Assembly (NCBI RefSeq): GCF_028368975.1
Contig: NZ_JAQNDM010000002.1
Location: 3,590,425-3,654,424, forward strand
From: Stigmatella ashevillena
GTDB taxonomy: Bacteria; Myxococcota; Myxococcia; Myxococcales; Myxococcaceae
DNA length: 64,000 nt
Reading direction: 5' to 3'
Below are positions 8,827 through 19,559 of this stretch, piece after piece. Numbering within the stretch: the first letter of the stretch is position 1; each line of letters opens with the position of its first letter. The notes below the pieces were generated by a model. The model had not been told where the DNA came from. It searched no databases and worked only from the letters and a program-made list of their open reading frames with translations. A program made the translations under genes and the position numbers.

Positions 8827-9819
8827 ATGACCTTCCTCAAGCGCTTCCTCCTCACGGGTGCCCTGCTGGGCGCATTGCCGGGCGCCGCGCAAACCAGCGC
8901 GGCGGCTCCTTCCTTCCAGACCGCCCAGGACATTGACGCCTGGAAGGAGAAGAACCGGAACTGGAACCGCTGGGGGCCGGAGGATCAGCTCGGCGCCGTG
9001 AACCTGATCACCCCCGCCAAGCGGAAGGAGGCCGCGAAGCTCGTCCGGGAAGGCGTCTCCGTCTCCCTCGCGCACCCCCTGGAGACCCAGAAGGCCGAGG
9101 ACGTCCCCTCGCCCCTCGGTCATCGCATGCTCTTCACGGGTGAATCCCCGGAGTCCCAGTACACCGCCGACGCCCTGTCCCTCGAATTCCATGGCTTCAC
9201 GCACACCCACCTCGATGCGCTCTGCCACGTCTTCGATCACGGCAAGATGTACAACGGGTATCCGCAGAGCCTCGTCACCGCGAAGGGATGCGCGAAACTC
9301 GCCGTGAGCGCGCTCAAGGACGGCATCCTGACACGCGGCGTGCTCATCGACATCCCGGCCCTCCAGGGCGTTGCCTACCTGGAGCCAGGAACCCCCATCC
9401 ATGCGAAGGACCTGGAGGCCTGGGAAAAGAAGACGAAGGTCCGCGTGTCGAGCGGTGACGCCGTCATCATCCGCACCGGCCGCTGGGCCCGCCGCGCCGC
9501 CGTGGGCCCCTGGGACGTCTCGCAGCACTCCGCGGGACTGCACGCCTCCACCGCCGACTGGTTCAAGAAGCGCGGCGTTGCCCTCATCGCCACGGATGTC
9601 GGCCTGGATGTGCTTCCCTCGGGAGTGAAAGACGACCCGTTCCCGACGCACGTGATGGTGATCAACGCCTTGGGCATTTCCGTCCTCGACAATGCCGACA
9701 CCGAGGCGCTGGTCCAGGCTGCCGCCGAGCGGAAACGCTACGACTTCCTCCTCAGCATCGCCCCCCTGCGCGTGGAAGGCGGCACGGGCTCTCCGGTCAA
9801 CCCCATCGCGACCTTCTGA
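8827..9819 (+). CDS. Exported cyclase-family (kynurenine formamidase-like) hydrolase
   Basis: 330 residues with a cleavable signal peptide (FLLTGALLGALPGAAQTSAAA) at the start, so periplasmic or secreted. The mature protein matches the metal-dependent cyclase/formamidase family (PF04199): NRWGPEDQLGAVNLIT near the start, the metal-binding stretch FHGFTHTHLDALCH, and VIIRTGRW further on. Members hydrolyse amides such as N-formylkynurenine or related cyclic substrates; the substrate here is unknown. AGGGAGCCCC precedes the ATG at 8827. It lies 70 bp after the Dpd-like operon on the same strand but has its own ribosome site, and nothing links it to DNA modification. Confidence 0.85.
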   Translation: MTFLKRFLLTGALLGALPGAAQTSAAAPSFQTAQDIDAWKEKNRNWNRWGPEDQLGAVNLITPAKRKEAAKLVREGVSVSLAHPLETQKAEDVPSPLGHRMLFTGESPESQYTADALSLEFHGFTHTHLDALCHVFDHGKMYNGYPQSLVTAKGCAKLAVSALKDGILTRGVLIDIPALQGVAYLEPGTPIHAKDLEAWEKKTKVRVSSGDAVIIRTGRWARRAAVGPWDVSQHSAGLHASTADWFKKRGVALIATDVGLDVLPSGVKDDPFPTHVMVINALGISVLDNADTEALVQAAAERKRYDFLLSIAPLRVEGGTGSPVNPIATF

Positions 9820-9830
9820 GCCCCGCGCGA

Positions 9831-10307
9831 CTACTCCGCGCAGGGAAAGGACGTGTCGAGCGTCTTGCTGCCCTTGACCCCGGGCCCCGTCAACGTGACG
9901 GTCACCTGGACCTTCGAGGCGCACGCGTAGGGCAGCAGAAAGGGCACCTGGGTGGTGCCCTCCTCGGACAGGGCGTGCAGGGTGCGCGTCTGGGTGACCT
10001 TCCACGCGGGACGGTCACCGGAGGCCTCGGAGGACTCCTTCGGGGCGCTGACCACGAGCTTCAGCTTCAGCGGAGCATCCCCCTCGTGCGTGCCCTGCAC
10101 CTTCACGACGATGAAGGCATCCACGTTCATGCCGTAGGGGTCGGAAGCCTCTTCCACCGAGACGATGGCGCCCTTCTGCCGGTCATAGACGCGGGCCTCG
10201 ACGCTGACAAGGGAGGGCTTGGGTGCGGCAGGCGCTCCCCCCGCGGCGAGGGACTGCAAGAGCATGCCGCCCAGCACGAGCGGGCGCAGGGATCGCCACG
10301 AATTCAT
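9831..10307 (-). CDS. Exported protein of unknown function
   Basis: 158 residues. The N-terminus MNSWRSLRPLVLGGMLLQSLAAGGAPAAP reads as a Sec signal peptide with an Ala-rich cleavage region. The mature part is beta-rich (VSVEARVYDR, DAFIVVKVQG, KLKLVVSAPK, KVQVTVTLTG), has Cys residues only near the end, and looks like an immunoglobulin-type sandwich. The ATG at 10305-10307 is the first start that gives a signal peptide; the open frame runs on to 11258 but crosses the esterase gene. It converges on the cyclase-family gene with 11 bp between the stop codons. I do not recognise the family. Confidence 0.7.
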   Translation of the reverse strand: MNSWRSLRPLVLGGMLLQSLAAGGAPAAPKPSLVSVEARVYDRQKGAIVSVEEASDPYGMNVDAFIVVKVQGTHEGDAPLKLKLVVSAPKESSEASGDRPAWKVTQTRTLHALSEEGTTQVPFLLPYACASKVQVTVTLTGPGVKGSKTLDTSFPCAE

Positions 10308-10604
10308 CCGAAGCTCCGGGTTCCAGGCCGCGCCTTCGCGGCGGTGCGCCCGCTTACCATCCGGCCTTCCGGCACGGAAGCCTCCCCCTTCCGGGCGCAA
10401 CTGCTGCTCGAACCCCACGGAGAAAGGCCCCACGCGATCAAACGTACCGGGCGGCCCGCAGGGACCGGCACCAGTTCGACCAGCTTCGGGGCCACGCGCG
10501 TGCGCGCGCCGCCCCGCCGCTGACCCGACCCGCCACGACCTTGAAACGCTTCTCCGCTCGACGTTCCAATCGCTCAGCGAAGCATACGAAAGGGGACATC
10601 GCGG

Positions 10605-12110
10605 ATGACCATCCATACCGTGAACACAGAGGCAGGGCGACTCACCGGTGACCACACCGACGGGGTCGCCCGCTTCCTGGGAATCCCCTACGCGGCAGCT
10701 CCAGTAGGCGAACGCCGATTCGCCCCCCCGGGCCCTACCGAACGATGGGCAGGGACCCGGAACGCCACCGGTTACGGCGCTACCGCACCCCAGCCGGCAT
10801 TGCACCCCGCTCACGCGTATCTGGCGCCACTGATCGGGCCCGGATGGGTCACCGGAGACGGCGACTACCTCAATCTCAACGTCTGGACACCCGACCCCGG
10901 CACGAGTGGGCTTCCGGTGATGGTCTACGTCCACGGCGGCGGGTTCATGATCGGCTCGGGCGCAGCCCCCGCCTTCGACGGCACCTCGTTCGCGCGGGAC
11001 GGCGTCGTCCTGGTCACGGTCAACTACCGACTCGGGGCGGAGGGCTTCCTCGCACTGTCCGGTGGAATCACGAACATCGGATTGCGCGATCAGATCGCAG
11101 CACTGCACTGGGTTCGCGACAACATCGCTGGGTTCGGCGGGAACCCGGACAACGTCACCCTCTTCGGCGAATCGGCTGGCGGCTCCTCGGTCGCGTTCCT
11201 GCTGCGCTCCCCGCTGGCCGTCGGACTGTTCCGGCGAGCGATCGTCCAGAGCGGACACGACGAGATGGCCCGTCGGCTCGAGCTCACCGAAGAACTCACG
11301 AAGGCACTCGCCGCCCGGCTCGGAACCTCCCCGACAACAGGCGCATTCCGAGCAATCTCAGCCCCCAACCTGCTGCGCGGTCAGGCAGCTCTGCTCAGAA
11401 GCGAACCCCGCCCAGACCTGCGCGATGACAACGGTGTCGACCCAGGCCATCGTCGTGCACTGTTCCTCCCCACCACGGGTGACGACGTCCTCCCTGACCC
11501 AGTCGGGGTACCGAGCACACTCTCGCGCGGCGTCGACCTGTTGATCGGCACAACACTCGAGGAAGCCAACCTCGGTTTGGGTGCCGACGCGTTCGCCGCC
11601 TTCGACGCGCATGACGCCGTAGCCGAGCTGGCCGCCACCTACCCCGATGCCGAAACGCTCCTCGAACGACACGGTCTCCACGACCCGGCTGTCACTCCCG
11701 CGCAAGCACTCACAGCCGCCTACACGGACCTGATGTTCCGAGCACCGAGCCGCCGCACCGCGCGCCGCCACCCAGGCCCCGCCTACGTCTACGAATTCGC
11801 ATGGCGATCACCCCTGCATGGCGCCGCACACGGCCTCGACGTCCCCTTCGTCTTCGACACCACACAGGCATGCCGCGGCCTCATCGGCGACGCCGCACCC
11901 GACGCCCTCACCCAAGCGATGCACCAAACCTGGCTCGACTTCGCAACCCACGGAAATCCCGGCTGGCCCACCTACGACGACGCCAGAAAAGCGATGAGGT
12001 TCGATGCCAGCCCCCACCTCTGCGAGGACACCGCTCCCAACGACACCGGTGCCGAATACTTGCCGAAACGCAGCGGGCAAAGAACCTCCACTTCGCGAGG
12101 CTCTCGGTAA
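10605..12110 (+). CDS. Type B carboxylesterase
   Basis: 501-residue alpha/beta hydrolase of the carboxylesterase type B family (PF00135). It has the oxyanion-hole motif YVHGGGFMIGS, nucleophile elbow LFGESAGGSS with the catalytic Ser, an acidic residue in GTTLEEANLG, and the His in GAAHGLDVPFVFD. No signal peptide, so cytosolic. AAAGGGGA lies nine bases before the ATG. Upstream, TTGAAA (10541) and TCCAAT (10565) with an 18-bp spacer could form a promoter, weakly. Protein wording and codon habit look actinobacterial to me, and a gene acquired from that group is possible but untested. Substrate unknown. Confidence 0.92.
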   Translation: MTIHTVNTEAGRLTGDHTDGVARFLGIPYAAAPVGERRFAPPGPTERWAGTRNATGYGATAPQPALHPAHAYLAPLIGPGWVTGDGDYLNLNVWTPDPGTSGLPVMVYVHGGGFMIGSGAAPAFDGTSFARDGVVLVTVNYRLGAEGFLALSGGITNIGLRDQIAALHWVRDNIAGFGGNPDNVTLFGESAGGSSVAFLLRSPLAVGLFRRAIVQSGHDEMARRLELTEELTKALAARLGTSPTTGAFRAISAPNLLRGQAALLRSEPRPDLRDDNGVDPGHRRALFLPTTGDDVLPDPVGVPSTLSRGVDLLIGTTLEEANLGLGADAFAAFDAHDAVAELAATYPDAETLLERHGLHDPAVTPAQALTAAYTDLMFRAPSRRTARRHPGPAYVYEFAWRSPLHGAAHGLDVPFVFDTTQACRGLIGDAAPDALTQAMHQTWLDFATHGNPGWPTYDDARKAMRFDASPHLCEDTAPNDTGAEYLPKRSGQRTSTSRGSR

Positions 12111-12179
12111 GGGGTCCACGGGAGCGGGGGCGGGCCCCGCATCCCGTTTGAGCTTCGGCACGGGGGGTTCAGGGACGGC

Positions 12180-12515
12180 TCAGCACTCGTCCCACTTGGC
12201 CGAAAGGAATTTCCAGCCGTGCTGCGCGCAGCGGAACTTCCCGAAGTTACCGCAGTTGCCGTACTCGACGCCCGGATAGGGGCCGTACCAATGGCCCGGA
12301 TTGTTTGAGCATCGGATGAAGCAGCACGCTTTCAGCTCGCCCACCGTGTCCTCGTCCGGATCCAAAGTTCCTCCCGAGGGGGGCCACGAGGCGTTCTCGG
12401 CAGGGGAAGGAGCCTCCTCCTTCGTTTCAGGTTCTCCTCCGCAACCCGCGGACAGAAGGGCTCCGAACAGGAGGGCACTCGTGATGCTGAATCCATTCGA
12501 GCTTCGGCGTCTCAT
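12180..12515 (-). CDS. Small Cys-rich lipoprotein, paralogue of the next gene
   Basis: 111 residues. ATG at 12513-12515 has GGAAAGGA upstream; the signal ends in the lipobox LLSAGC. The mature chain has an acidic spacer (EPETKEEAPSPAE) and then a compact C-terminal domain of about 50 residues containing CCFIRC, WYGPYPGVEYGNC, FGKFRC and a terminal Cys. The same pattern of Cys, Trp-Gly-Pro and Tyr-x-x-Cys recurs in the neighbouring lipoprotein, so the two are tandem duplicates. Six or more Cys in a short domain suggest a disulfide-knotted module displayed on the outer membrane. No function is recognised. Confidence 0.75.
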   Translation of the reverse strand: MRRRSSNGFSITSALLFGALLSAGCGGEPETKEEAPSPAENASWPPSGGTLDPDEDTVGELKACCFIRCSNNPGHWYGPYPGVEYGNCGNFGKFRCAQHGWKFLSAKWDEC

Positions 12516-12541
12516 GAGAATGTCCTTTCCAGATGACGGCG

Positions 12542-12841
12542 CTAACACTTCTTCCACGCATTGCCCTCATAGGGCAGATGCCGCTGACCACAGTGATACC
12601 TGCCGAAAGAGGGGCAGTTATTGTAGACAACCGACTTGAAAGGCCCTGCCCAGTCCACGCCCGCGCATTTGACGTAGCAACAAACGGCTTGCTCTTCCGG
12701 GGCGCTTGAGGACTCCTGCTCCGATACGGGCGCTTCGGGCTCCAGCATCCCGTCTTCCTCCGGCAAGCCCACGTCTCCGCATCCCGCCGCGAAACCTGCT
12801 CCGGCCAAGAACAGCCACATCCTGCTGAAACACTGCTTCAT
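12542..12841 (-). CDS. Small Cys-rich lipoprotein, paralogue of the previous gene
   Basis: 99 residues. ATG at 12839-12841 has AGGGGGG upstream; the signal peptide ends with the lipobox FAAGC. An acidic Ser/Glu-rich linker leads to a C-terminal domain CCYVKC ... DWAGPFKSVVYNNC ... FGRYHCGQ ... KKC, which aligns with the domain of the 111-residue lipoprotein downstream. The two genes are 26 bp apart in the same direction and likely form one transcript. Linker sequences differ while the Cys frame is kept, suggesting selection on the domain. Function unknown. Confidence 0.75.
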   Translation of the reverse strand: MKQCFSRMWLFLAGAGFAAGCGDVGLPEEDGMLEPEAPVSEQESSSAPEEQAVCCYVKCAGVDWAGPFKSVVYNNCPSFGRYHCGQRHLPYEGNAWKKC

Positions 12842-13193
12842 GAAGCCCCCCTGTCTGTGTTCAGAACCCAAGAAACCGAGCCTGGCCCGTCTCAAGGCTC
12901 GGCACTGTAAGCCGCCCCCTGCCCGAGCAGGACAGCAGGGGGTCCGGAAAGGGACAGGGGCGTTGACCGCTGGATGATACGCACACACGAGACATTGCTG
13001 AGACAACACTCACACCCTCCTGGAGGGTACAGCCCCTCAGTCAAAACCCGAGATCCAAGTTTGCCGCTTGAGATCAATTGAAGATCATGGGGGGGGTTCA
13101 AGGAATGGCATGTCCGAACCTCGGACGTCCAGGCTCGTAAAACGCCCCAAGATCCGGATCTTCACTTCCACGTAAGCACAAGGGGTCTTGCAT
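12842..13193. other. 352-bp divergent intergenic region with several inverted repeats
   Basis: No gene seen. It separates the Cys-rich lipoprotein pair (minus strand) from the GNAT pair (plus strand) and is less G/C-biased than the genes. Four inverted repeats stand out: CCGAGCCT/AGGCTCGG around 12875-12900, ACCCTCC-T-GGAGGGT at 13014-13028, GTCCGA-ACC-TCGGAC at 13112-13126, and the perfect palindrome listed separately at 13149-13162. It presumably holds promoters for both directions, but I see no convincing -35/-10 pair. Confidence 0.6.
13149..13162. promoter_or_regulatory. Perfect 14-bp palindrome, possible operator
   Basis: AAGATCCGGATCTT reads the same on both strands and lies about 32 bp upstream of the ATG of the first GNAT gene, where a repressor site would be expected. 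Half-site length and symmetry suit a helix-turn-helix dimer. No regulator gene is adjacent, so the binding factor is unknown, and a chance palindrome cannot be excluded. Confidence 0.35.
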
Positions 13194-13916
13194 ATGCGAA
13201 GGCAGCGCACCACGGACGTGATGCAGTGGCGGGGTTTGCAGGAGATGCTCGGCGAACTCGGAACCCCTCCGGGCTACTCCTTCGAGCAGCTCGCGCGGGA
13301 GGACATTCCCCGGACCACGGAGCTATTGCACACCTGGTATCCGGACATCTGTGTCGGCACGGAGAGCCGTCACCTGGAGCCTGCCTTTTACGAGCGGGAG
13401 GTCTTCCTGCGAGGCGAGTCGCCTGACCGCCCGCTGTACGCGGTGCTGTCACGCTCCACGGAGACCGGCGACATCATCGGGCTGCTGACGCTCGAAAAGA
13501 ACATCCGGGGGCTTCAGATCTCGGCCTCCATGGGCGCGGTCGAGCCCTCACACCGGGGGCTGGGCCTGGGCCAGCACGGCCTCACCCTCCTGGAGGTCAT
13601 CGGCCGAAGCATCGGCGCCGAGGTGGCCCTGTATTACTCCACGCTGAAGGCCGCCCGGGGCCAGCTCAACGCCGAACGCCGGGGCTTCCTGCTCGTGGGC
13701 ATCGTCCCCGCCTTCGACATGGATGCCATCGCGCCCGGCACGGTGAAGCGCGTCTACGAGGCCCTGTATGCCAAGGTGCTCGCCCACCCGGAGCGGGTCC
13801 ACATTCCCGATTGGAATGCCCTCATCCCCTCGACGCGGGCGCTCTTCACCCACCTGTTTGGCCCGCACCCCGCCGACCTCACCGCACGCCCCGAGAGGAA
13901 GCTGCGCCATGGTTGA
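13194..13916 (+). CDS. GNAT-family N-acyltransferase
   Basis: 240 residues. The acetyl-CoA-binding GNAT core is recognisable: a strand and turn in ISASMGAVEPSHRGLGLGQHGL (motif A pattern, R/Q-x-x-G-x-G/A with RGLGLG) followed by LYYSTLKAARGQLNAERRGFLLVG. The first ~50 residues and the C-terminus are family-specific. ATG 13194 is chosen over TTG 13188, with AAGGGG nine bases before it. It overlaps the second GNAT gene by eight bases, so the pair is one operon. The substrate is unknown; such twin GNAT genes often sit in natural-product or self-modification contexts. Confidence 0.75.
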   Translation: MRRQRTTDVMQWRGLQEMLGELGTPPGYSFEQLAREDIPRTTELLHTWYPDICVGTESRHLEPAFYEREVFLRGESPDRPLYAVLSRSTETGDIIGLLTLEKNIRGLQISASMGAVEPSHRGLGLGQHGLTLLEVIGRSIGAEVALYYSTLKAARGQLNAERRGFLLVGIVPAFDMDAIAPGTVKRVYEALYAKVLAHPERVHIPDWNALIPSTRALFTHLFGPHPADLTARPERKLRHG

Positions 13917-14961
13917 AATCCGCACCTTCGAGGGAGATGCCGAAGAAGCCTCCCGGTTCGTCAACGGTGTCTGGCAGGCCACCTATGGCCAGGAGCTTCC
14001 CCTGTCCGTCTGGGATGCGCGCTTTTTGGACTGGCTGCTGTTCCGTGGAGGACAGGCGGACCGGGGCTACCTGGTCGCGGCCTATTCGGGCAGAACGCTG
14101 GTGGGCACCCTCTTCGCGGAACCCGCCCGGATCCGGCTCGGAAACCGGGAGGTGGAGGGCGCCTATGGGAGTTGGAACAGCGTGGCCCCCGAGTACCGGG
14201 GGCAAGGCATTGGACACAGGCTGGCGGAAGAGCTGTTCCGGCGCCACCGCGAGCGCGGTGCACACCTCACGCTGAGCTGCGTGGCGTCCAGCACCGCGCT
14301 GGCGCAGCGGTTCTGGGGCAAGTCTCCCAGCGCCCGCCTTCTCAACAACCTGGGCCTCTGGATACATGTCTTCGAGCCGGAGGCGGTGGCCCGCTGGTCA
14401 CTCCACGCCTCGGAGCGGGCGCTCTTCACCCTGGCCAGGCCCTTTCTCCGGCAAGGCTTCCACCACGCGAGCACGCAGGGCATCCGGCCCTACCGCCCCG
14501 CGGACCTCCTGCCCTGCATGGCCCTGGTCCAACGAATGATGGAGCCGGTGAACCTGGGCTACGCCTACACCACCGAGCGACTTGCCCATCAACTTCAGTA
14601 CCGGCAGGTACCGCGCACCTTCGTGCTGGAGCGCGGTGGCGAGGTCCACGGCCTCGTCAACTACTACACGTTGCAGATGACGGCCCACGGCGAGTTGACC
14701 ACGGGGGTCGTGGACCTCCTGGCGTTCAAGGAGGGCCTGCCTACCCCCGAGCGCCAACGGCTGTTGGAGGTGGCCATGCAAGACATGGTGTGTCAGGGCG
14801 TGAGCTGTGCAGCGATGCTCCGCGGGCCGTGCATCCCAGCCCCCCTGATGTGGCGCTCGGGGTGGCTGCCCTGGCCAGGAGGCGCGAAGGTGACGTGTTT
14901 GCTGCCCACGCCGGACGTCGAGCTGCCGGCAACACCTCGCGTATTCACACACCTGCGCTGA
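13909..14961 (+). CDS. GNAT-family acetyltransferase, two-domain
   Basis: 350 residues. The N-terminal GNAT domain shows YGSWNSVAPEYRGQGIGHRLAEELFRR (motif A, Q/R-x-x-G-x-A/G) and then CVASSTALAQRFWGK. The C-terminal half (from about residue 190) looks like a second, degenerate acyltransferase fold with YRPADLLPCMALVQRMM and a substrate-like strand HGLVNYYTLQM, as in NMT-type fused GNATs. Start ATG 13909 sits inside the end of the previous gene, preceded by GAGAGGAAG. The open frame extends upstream to 13768 inside the first GNAT gene and is not used. Substrate unknown. Confidence 0.8.
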   Translation: MVEIRTFEGDAEEASRFVNGVWQATYGQELPLSVWDARFLDWLLFRGGQADRGYLVAAYSGRTLVGTLFAEPARIRLGNREVEGAYGSWNSVAPEYRGQGIGHRLAEELFRRHRERGAHLTLSCVASSTALAQRFWGKSPSARLLNNLGLWIHVFEPEAVARWSLHASERALFTLARPFLRQGFHHASTQGIRPYRPADLLPCMALVQRMMEPVNLGYAYTTERLAHQLQYRQVPRTFVLERGGEVHGLVNYYTLQMTAHGELTTGVVDLLAFKEGLPTPERQRLLEVAMQDMVCQGVSCAAMLRGPCIPAPLMWRSGWLPWPGGAKVTCLLPTPDVELPATPRVFTHLR

Positions 14962-14979
14962 AGTCTTAGACTCTTGAAT

Positions 14980-17241
<2,262 letters not shown>

Positions 17242-17256
17242 GCAAACGAATCCCCC

Positions 17257-17293
17257 AGCGGGAGGGTCAACGCGAGGCGTTCTCCCTCCCGCT
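17257..17293. terminator. Bidirectional terminator hairpin
   Basis: Perfect 10-bp stem AGCGGGAGGG / CCCTCCCGCT with a 17-base loop, between two converging genes and reaching into the last codons of the minus-strand gene. No clear T-run on either side, so it may act as a barrier or need Rho. Confidence 0.6.
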
Positions 17294-17977
17294 CCTGTGA
17301 CCCAAGAACTCGGCCACGAAGTCCAAGTATTTACGAATGGCCTGCGCGTGGTCTCCATGACAGTCCCGTAGAAATTTCGCAGGCCACCCCTCCCCAGGCA
17401 TCTCCTGCTTCACATCACGGAGCCATTCGAAGAAGTGGCCATACTCATCATCAGCGAATCCATTGGCCAGCAAACACGCGTGGCAGCCTTCGACGAAGGT
17501 TTCGAAGCACTCTGCACTCGCTTCGCAGAGAGGCACAGCAAGCTGCCCTTGAATCAGCTCCTGACGCACCCGACACAACACATCGAGCGTCCCGGCGTCA
17601 CTGGCTCTCCCCGCTGTCGCCTCGGCGTCTCTGCCTTGAAGCGTTGCCGCCACGTCCTTGACGGCGATGAACTCGGCCACCAGGTCCAGGTACTTTCGAA
17701 TCGCCTTCTCGTGGTCGCCGTGACAATTCAGCAGATATTCTGCGGGCCAGTCTCTCCCTGAAGCGTCCTGCTTGATATCCCGACGCCAGTCCGTGAAGCG
17801 CTCGTATTCATCGCTCTCGGAACCGTTGGCACGAAGGCATGCACGGTATCCGTCAATGAAGCAGGCGAGCCGCTCGACACGGATGTCACCAATATACATC
17901 CGCAACCGCCTCCGCTGCATATCCGAGCGAATGCGGAGGAGATAAGAGAGCGTCTCAAGATGCATCACAGGGTCCAT
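17267..17977 (-). CDS. Hypothetical protein with two tandem copies of one domain
   Basis: 236 residues with no signal or membrane segment. Two repeats of about 60-65 residues align closely (about 45-105 and 150-225). Each reads F-x-D/E-G-Y/C-x-ACL-x-ANG-x-x-x-DEY, then F-x-x-W-x-RD-I/V-KQ, then WPA-Y/F-L-x-x-CHGDH-x-x-AIRKYLD-x-VAEF. The conserved Cys-His-Gly-Asp-His could bind a metal. ATG 17977 is chosen, with GGGAAG upstream, over TTG 18010. It is divergent from the kinase gene at 18122. I do not recognise the family; single-domain relatives are likely, and a role as an immunity or partner protein is only a guess. Confidence 0.7.
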   Translation of the reverse strand: MDPVMHLETLSYLLRIRSDMQRRRLRMYIGDIRVERLACFIDGYRACLRANGSESDEYERFTDWRRDIKQDASGRDWPAEYLLNCHGDHEKAIRKYLDLVAEFIAVKDVAATLQGRDAEATAGRASDAGTLDVLCRVRQELIQGQLAVPLCEASAECFETFVEGCHACLLANGFADDEYGHFFEWLRDVKQEMPGEGWPAKFLRDCHGDHAQAIRKYLDFVAEFLGHRSGRENASR

Positions 17978-18121
17978 CTCATTCTTCCCACGTTGCTCAT
18001 GATCGAGCAAGCGGCCCCGCCCCGGCTGGGCTGGCCAGTCTGTGGATCTGAGGCTTCACCAAAGGGATGCGACGCAGCGTAACCCTTGAGGTAAGATGCT
18101 TTTCTCCTACCTGAGGGACCC

Positions 18122-19531
18122 ATGCCAAGCCCCCGAGCCCCCGAGTTGAACCCTGCGCTGCTTCCTCCTGGCACCGTGGTGGGCTCCTGGCGTGTGGTCT
18201 CCTGGGCGGGCCGTGGCGTCCACGGCGTCGTCTACCAAGCAGTCCCGGTCACCGATGAGCATGCCGTTCCCACAGCGCTCAAGCTCGCCCTGCTCCCCCG
18301 AGATTCCCGCTTCGCCCGCGAGGTAGAGTTGCTCTCCCGCGTGCGGCATCTCTGCATCCCTCGGCTGAGGGACTCCGGCACATGGCAGCACCCGGGGGAT
18401 ACGCTTCACCCCTTTCTCGTGATGGACTGGGTGGATGGAACGCCTTTGTATGACTGGGCCCAGCAGCACAGTCCCTCCTCCCAACGAGTGCTGCGGCTGC
18501 TCGCCCAACTGGCGCGCGCCCTCCAAGCCGTGCATGCCCAGGGCTGCCTTCACCGCGACGTCAAGGGCGACAACGTCCTGGTGCGCCACTCCGATGGCAG
18601 CGCCCTGCTCACCGACTTTGGCTCTGGCCGATTCCCAGATGCCGCCACCCTCACCCCTGGCACCCTACCTCCGGGTACCCCGGCCTACCGCTCCCCGGAG
18701 GCCTGTCTGTTCGAACTCCAGTTCTTCCGTGATCCCCGGGCCCATTACGCCGCCCAGCCAACCGATGACCTCTACGCCCTGGGCGTCACCGCCTACCGGC
18801 TCGTCACGGGCCAGTACCTTGAGTTCGGAGACCCGATTCGAGATGCATCTGGCACCTGGCACCTGGAGGGCCTTGTCTCGGCCGCTCCCCTTGCCCTCAA
18901 CCCCTCCCTGGATCCGCAGCTCAATGCCTTGATCCTTCGCATGCTCTCCATGCGCCCCGAGCAGCGCGGCACCGCAATGGAACTGGCCTGCGCGCTGGAG
19001 CAAGCAGCGCAGTGCTCCAGTCCTGAGAGCACCCCTTCGTGTCTCGGGCCGGATGCCGCCGCACGTGTCGGGCCTCCAACACGAGCCCCACCGAGGCAAG
19101 GCTTGTTCGCGGCGGCAGCAGCGCTCATGGTGTGGATCATCTGGGTTTGCGGGAGCACGCCCCTGAACGTCCCAGCGCCGCCCACCGTCGTCAGGCAAGA
19201 GTCGGACGCGGCCGGTTTGGAGGACGGTGGTACCTCAGGGCTCGGCGATGAGGCCGTCGCGTCCTCCGTGGCCCCCTCCGTTCCCTCCGTGTCAGGAGAG
19301 CCGGCCGAGAGCACACTCCCCGAGCCGCTTCCAGGCCAAACACGACCCAATGCGAAGGGCCGATGCCCTCACCCACGACAAATTCCCCTCAATGGCGGTT
19401 GTTGGGTCAAGACCTCGGTGGATCGAGAGGGATGCGAGGCTCTCACCGGCACCATGATTGATGGAAATTGTTATGTGCCCGTCGCTACCCGTGAGCGTCA
19501 GCCCACGTCACACCCTGTGTGCACTCCGTAA
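18122..19531 (+). CDS. Serine/threonine protein kinase with C-terminal Cys-rich tail
   Basis: 469 residues. The kinase domain (about 20-275) has GRGVHGVVY, the Lys in ALKLALL, HRDVKGDNVLV, DFGSGRF and GTPAYRSPEA, so it should be active; the Ala-Pro-Glu position reads Arg-Ser-Pro-Glu. A membrane segment (LFAAAAALMVWIIWVCG) at about 325-343 is followed by a Ser/Pro-rich stretch and an outer tail with CPHPRQIPLNGGCW and GTMIDGNCYVP, a Cys-pair module common in myxobacterial kinases. GAGGGACCC precedes the ATG. The target and the signal sensed by the tail are unknown. Confidence 0.93.
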   Translation: MPSPRAPELNPALLPPGTVVGSWRVVSWAGRGVHGVVYQAVPVTDEHAVPTALKLALLPRDSRFAREVELLSRVRHLCIPRLRDSGTWQHPGDTLHPFLVMDWVDGTPLYDWAQQHSPSSQRVLRLLAQLARALQAVHAQGCLHRDVKGDNVLVRHSDGSALLTDFGSGRFPDAATLTPGTLPPGTPAYRSPEACLFELQFFRDPRAHYAAQPTDDLYALGVTAYRLVTGQYLEFGDPIRDASGTWHLEGLVSAAPLALNPSLDPQLNALILRMLSMRPEQRGTAMELACALEQAAQCSSPESTPSCLGPDAAARVGPPTRAPPRQGLFAAAAALMVWIIWVCGSTPLNVPAPPTVVRQESDAAGLEDGGTSGLGDEAVASSVAPSVPSVSGEPAESTLPEPLPGQTRPNAKGRCPHPRQIPLNGGCWVKTSVDREGCEALTGTMIDGNCYVPVATRERQPTSHPVCTP

Positions 19532-19559
19532 TTCGCTGGCATTCTGATATGCCATCAGA

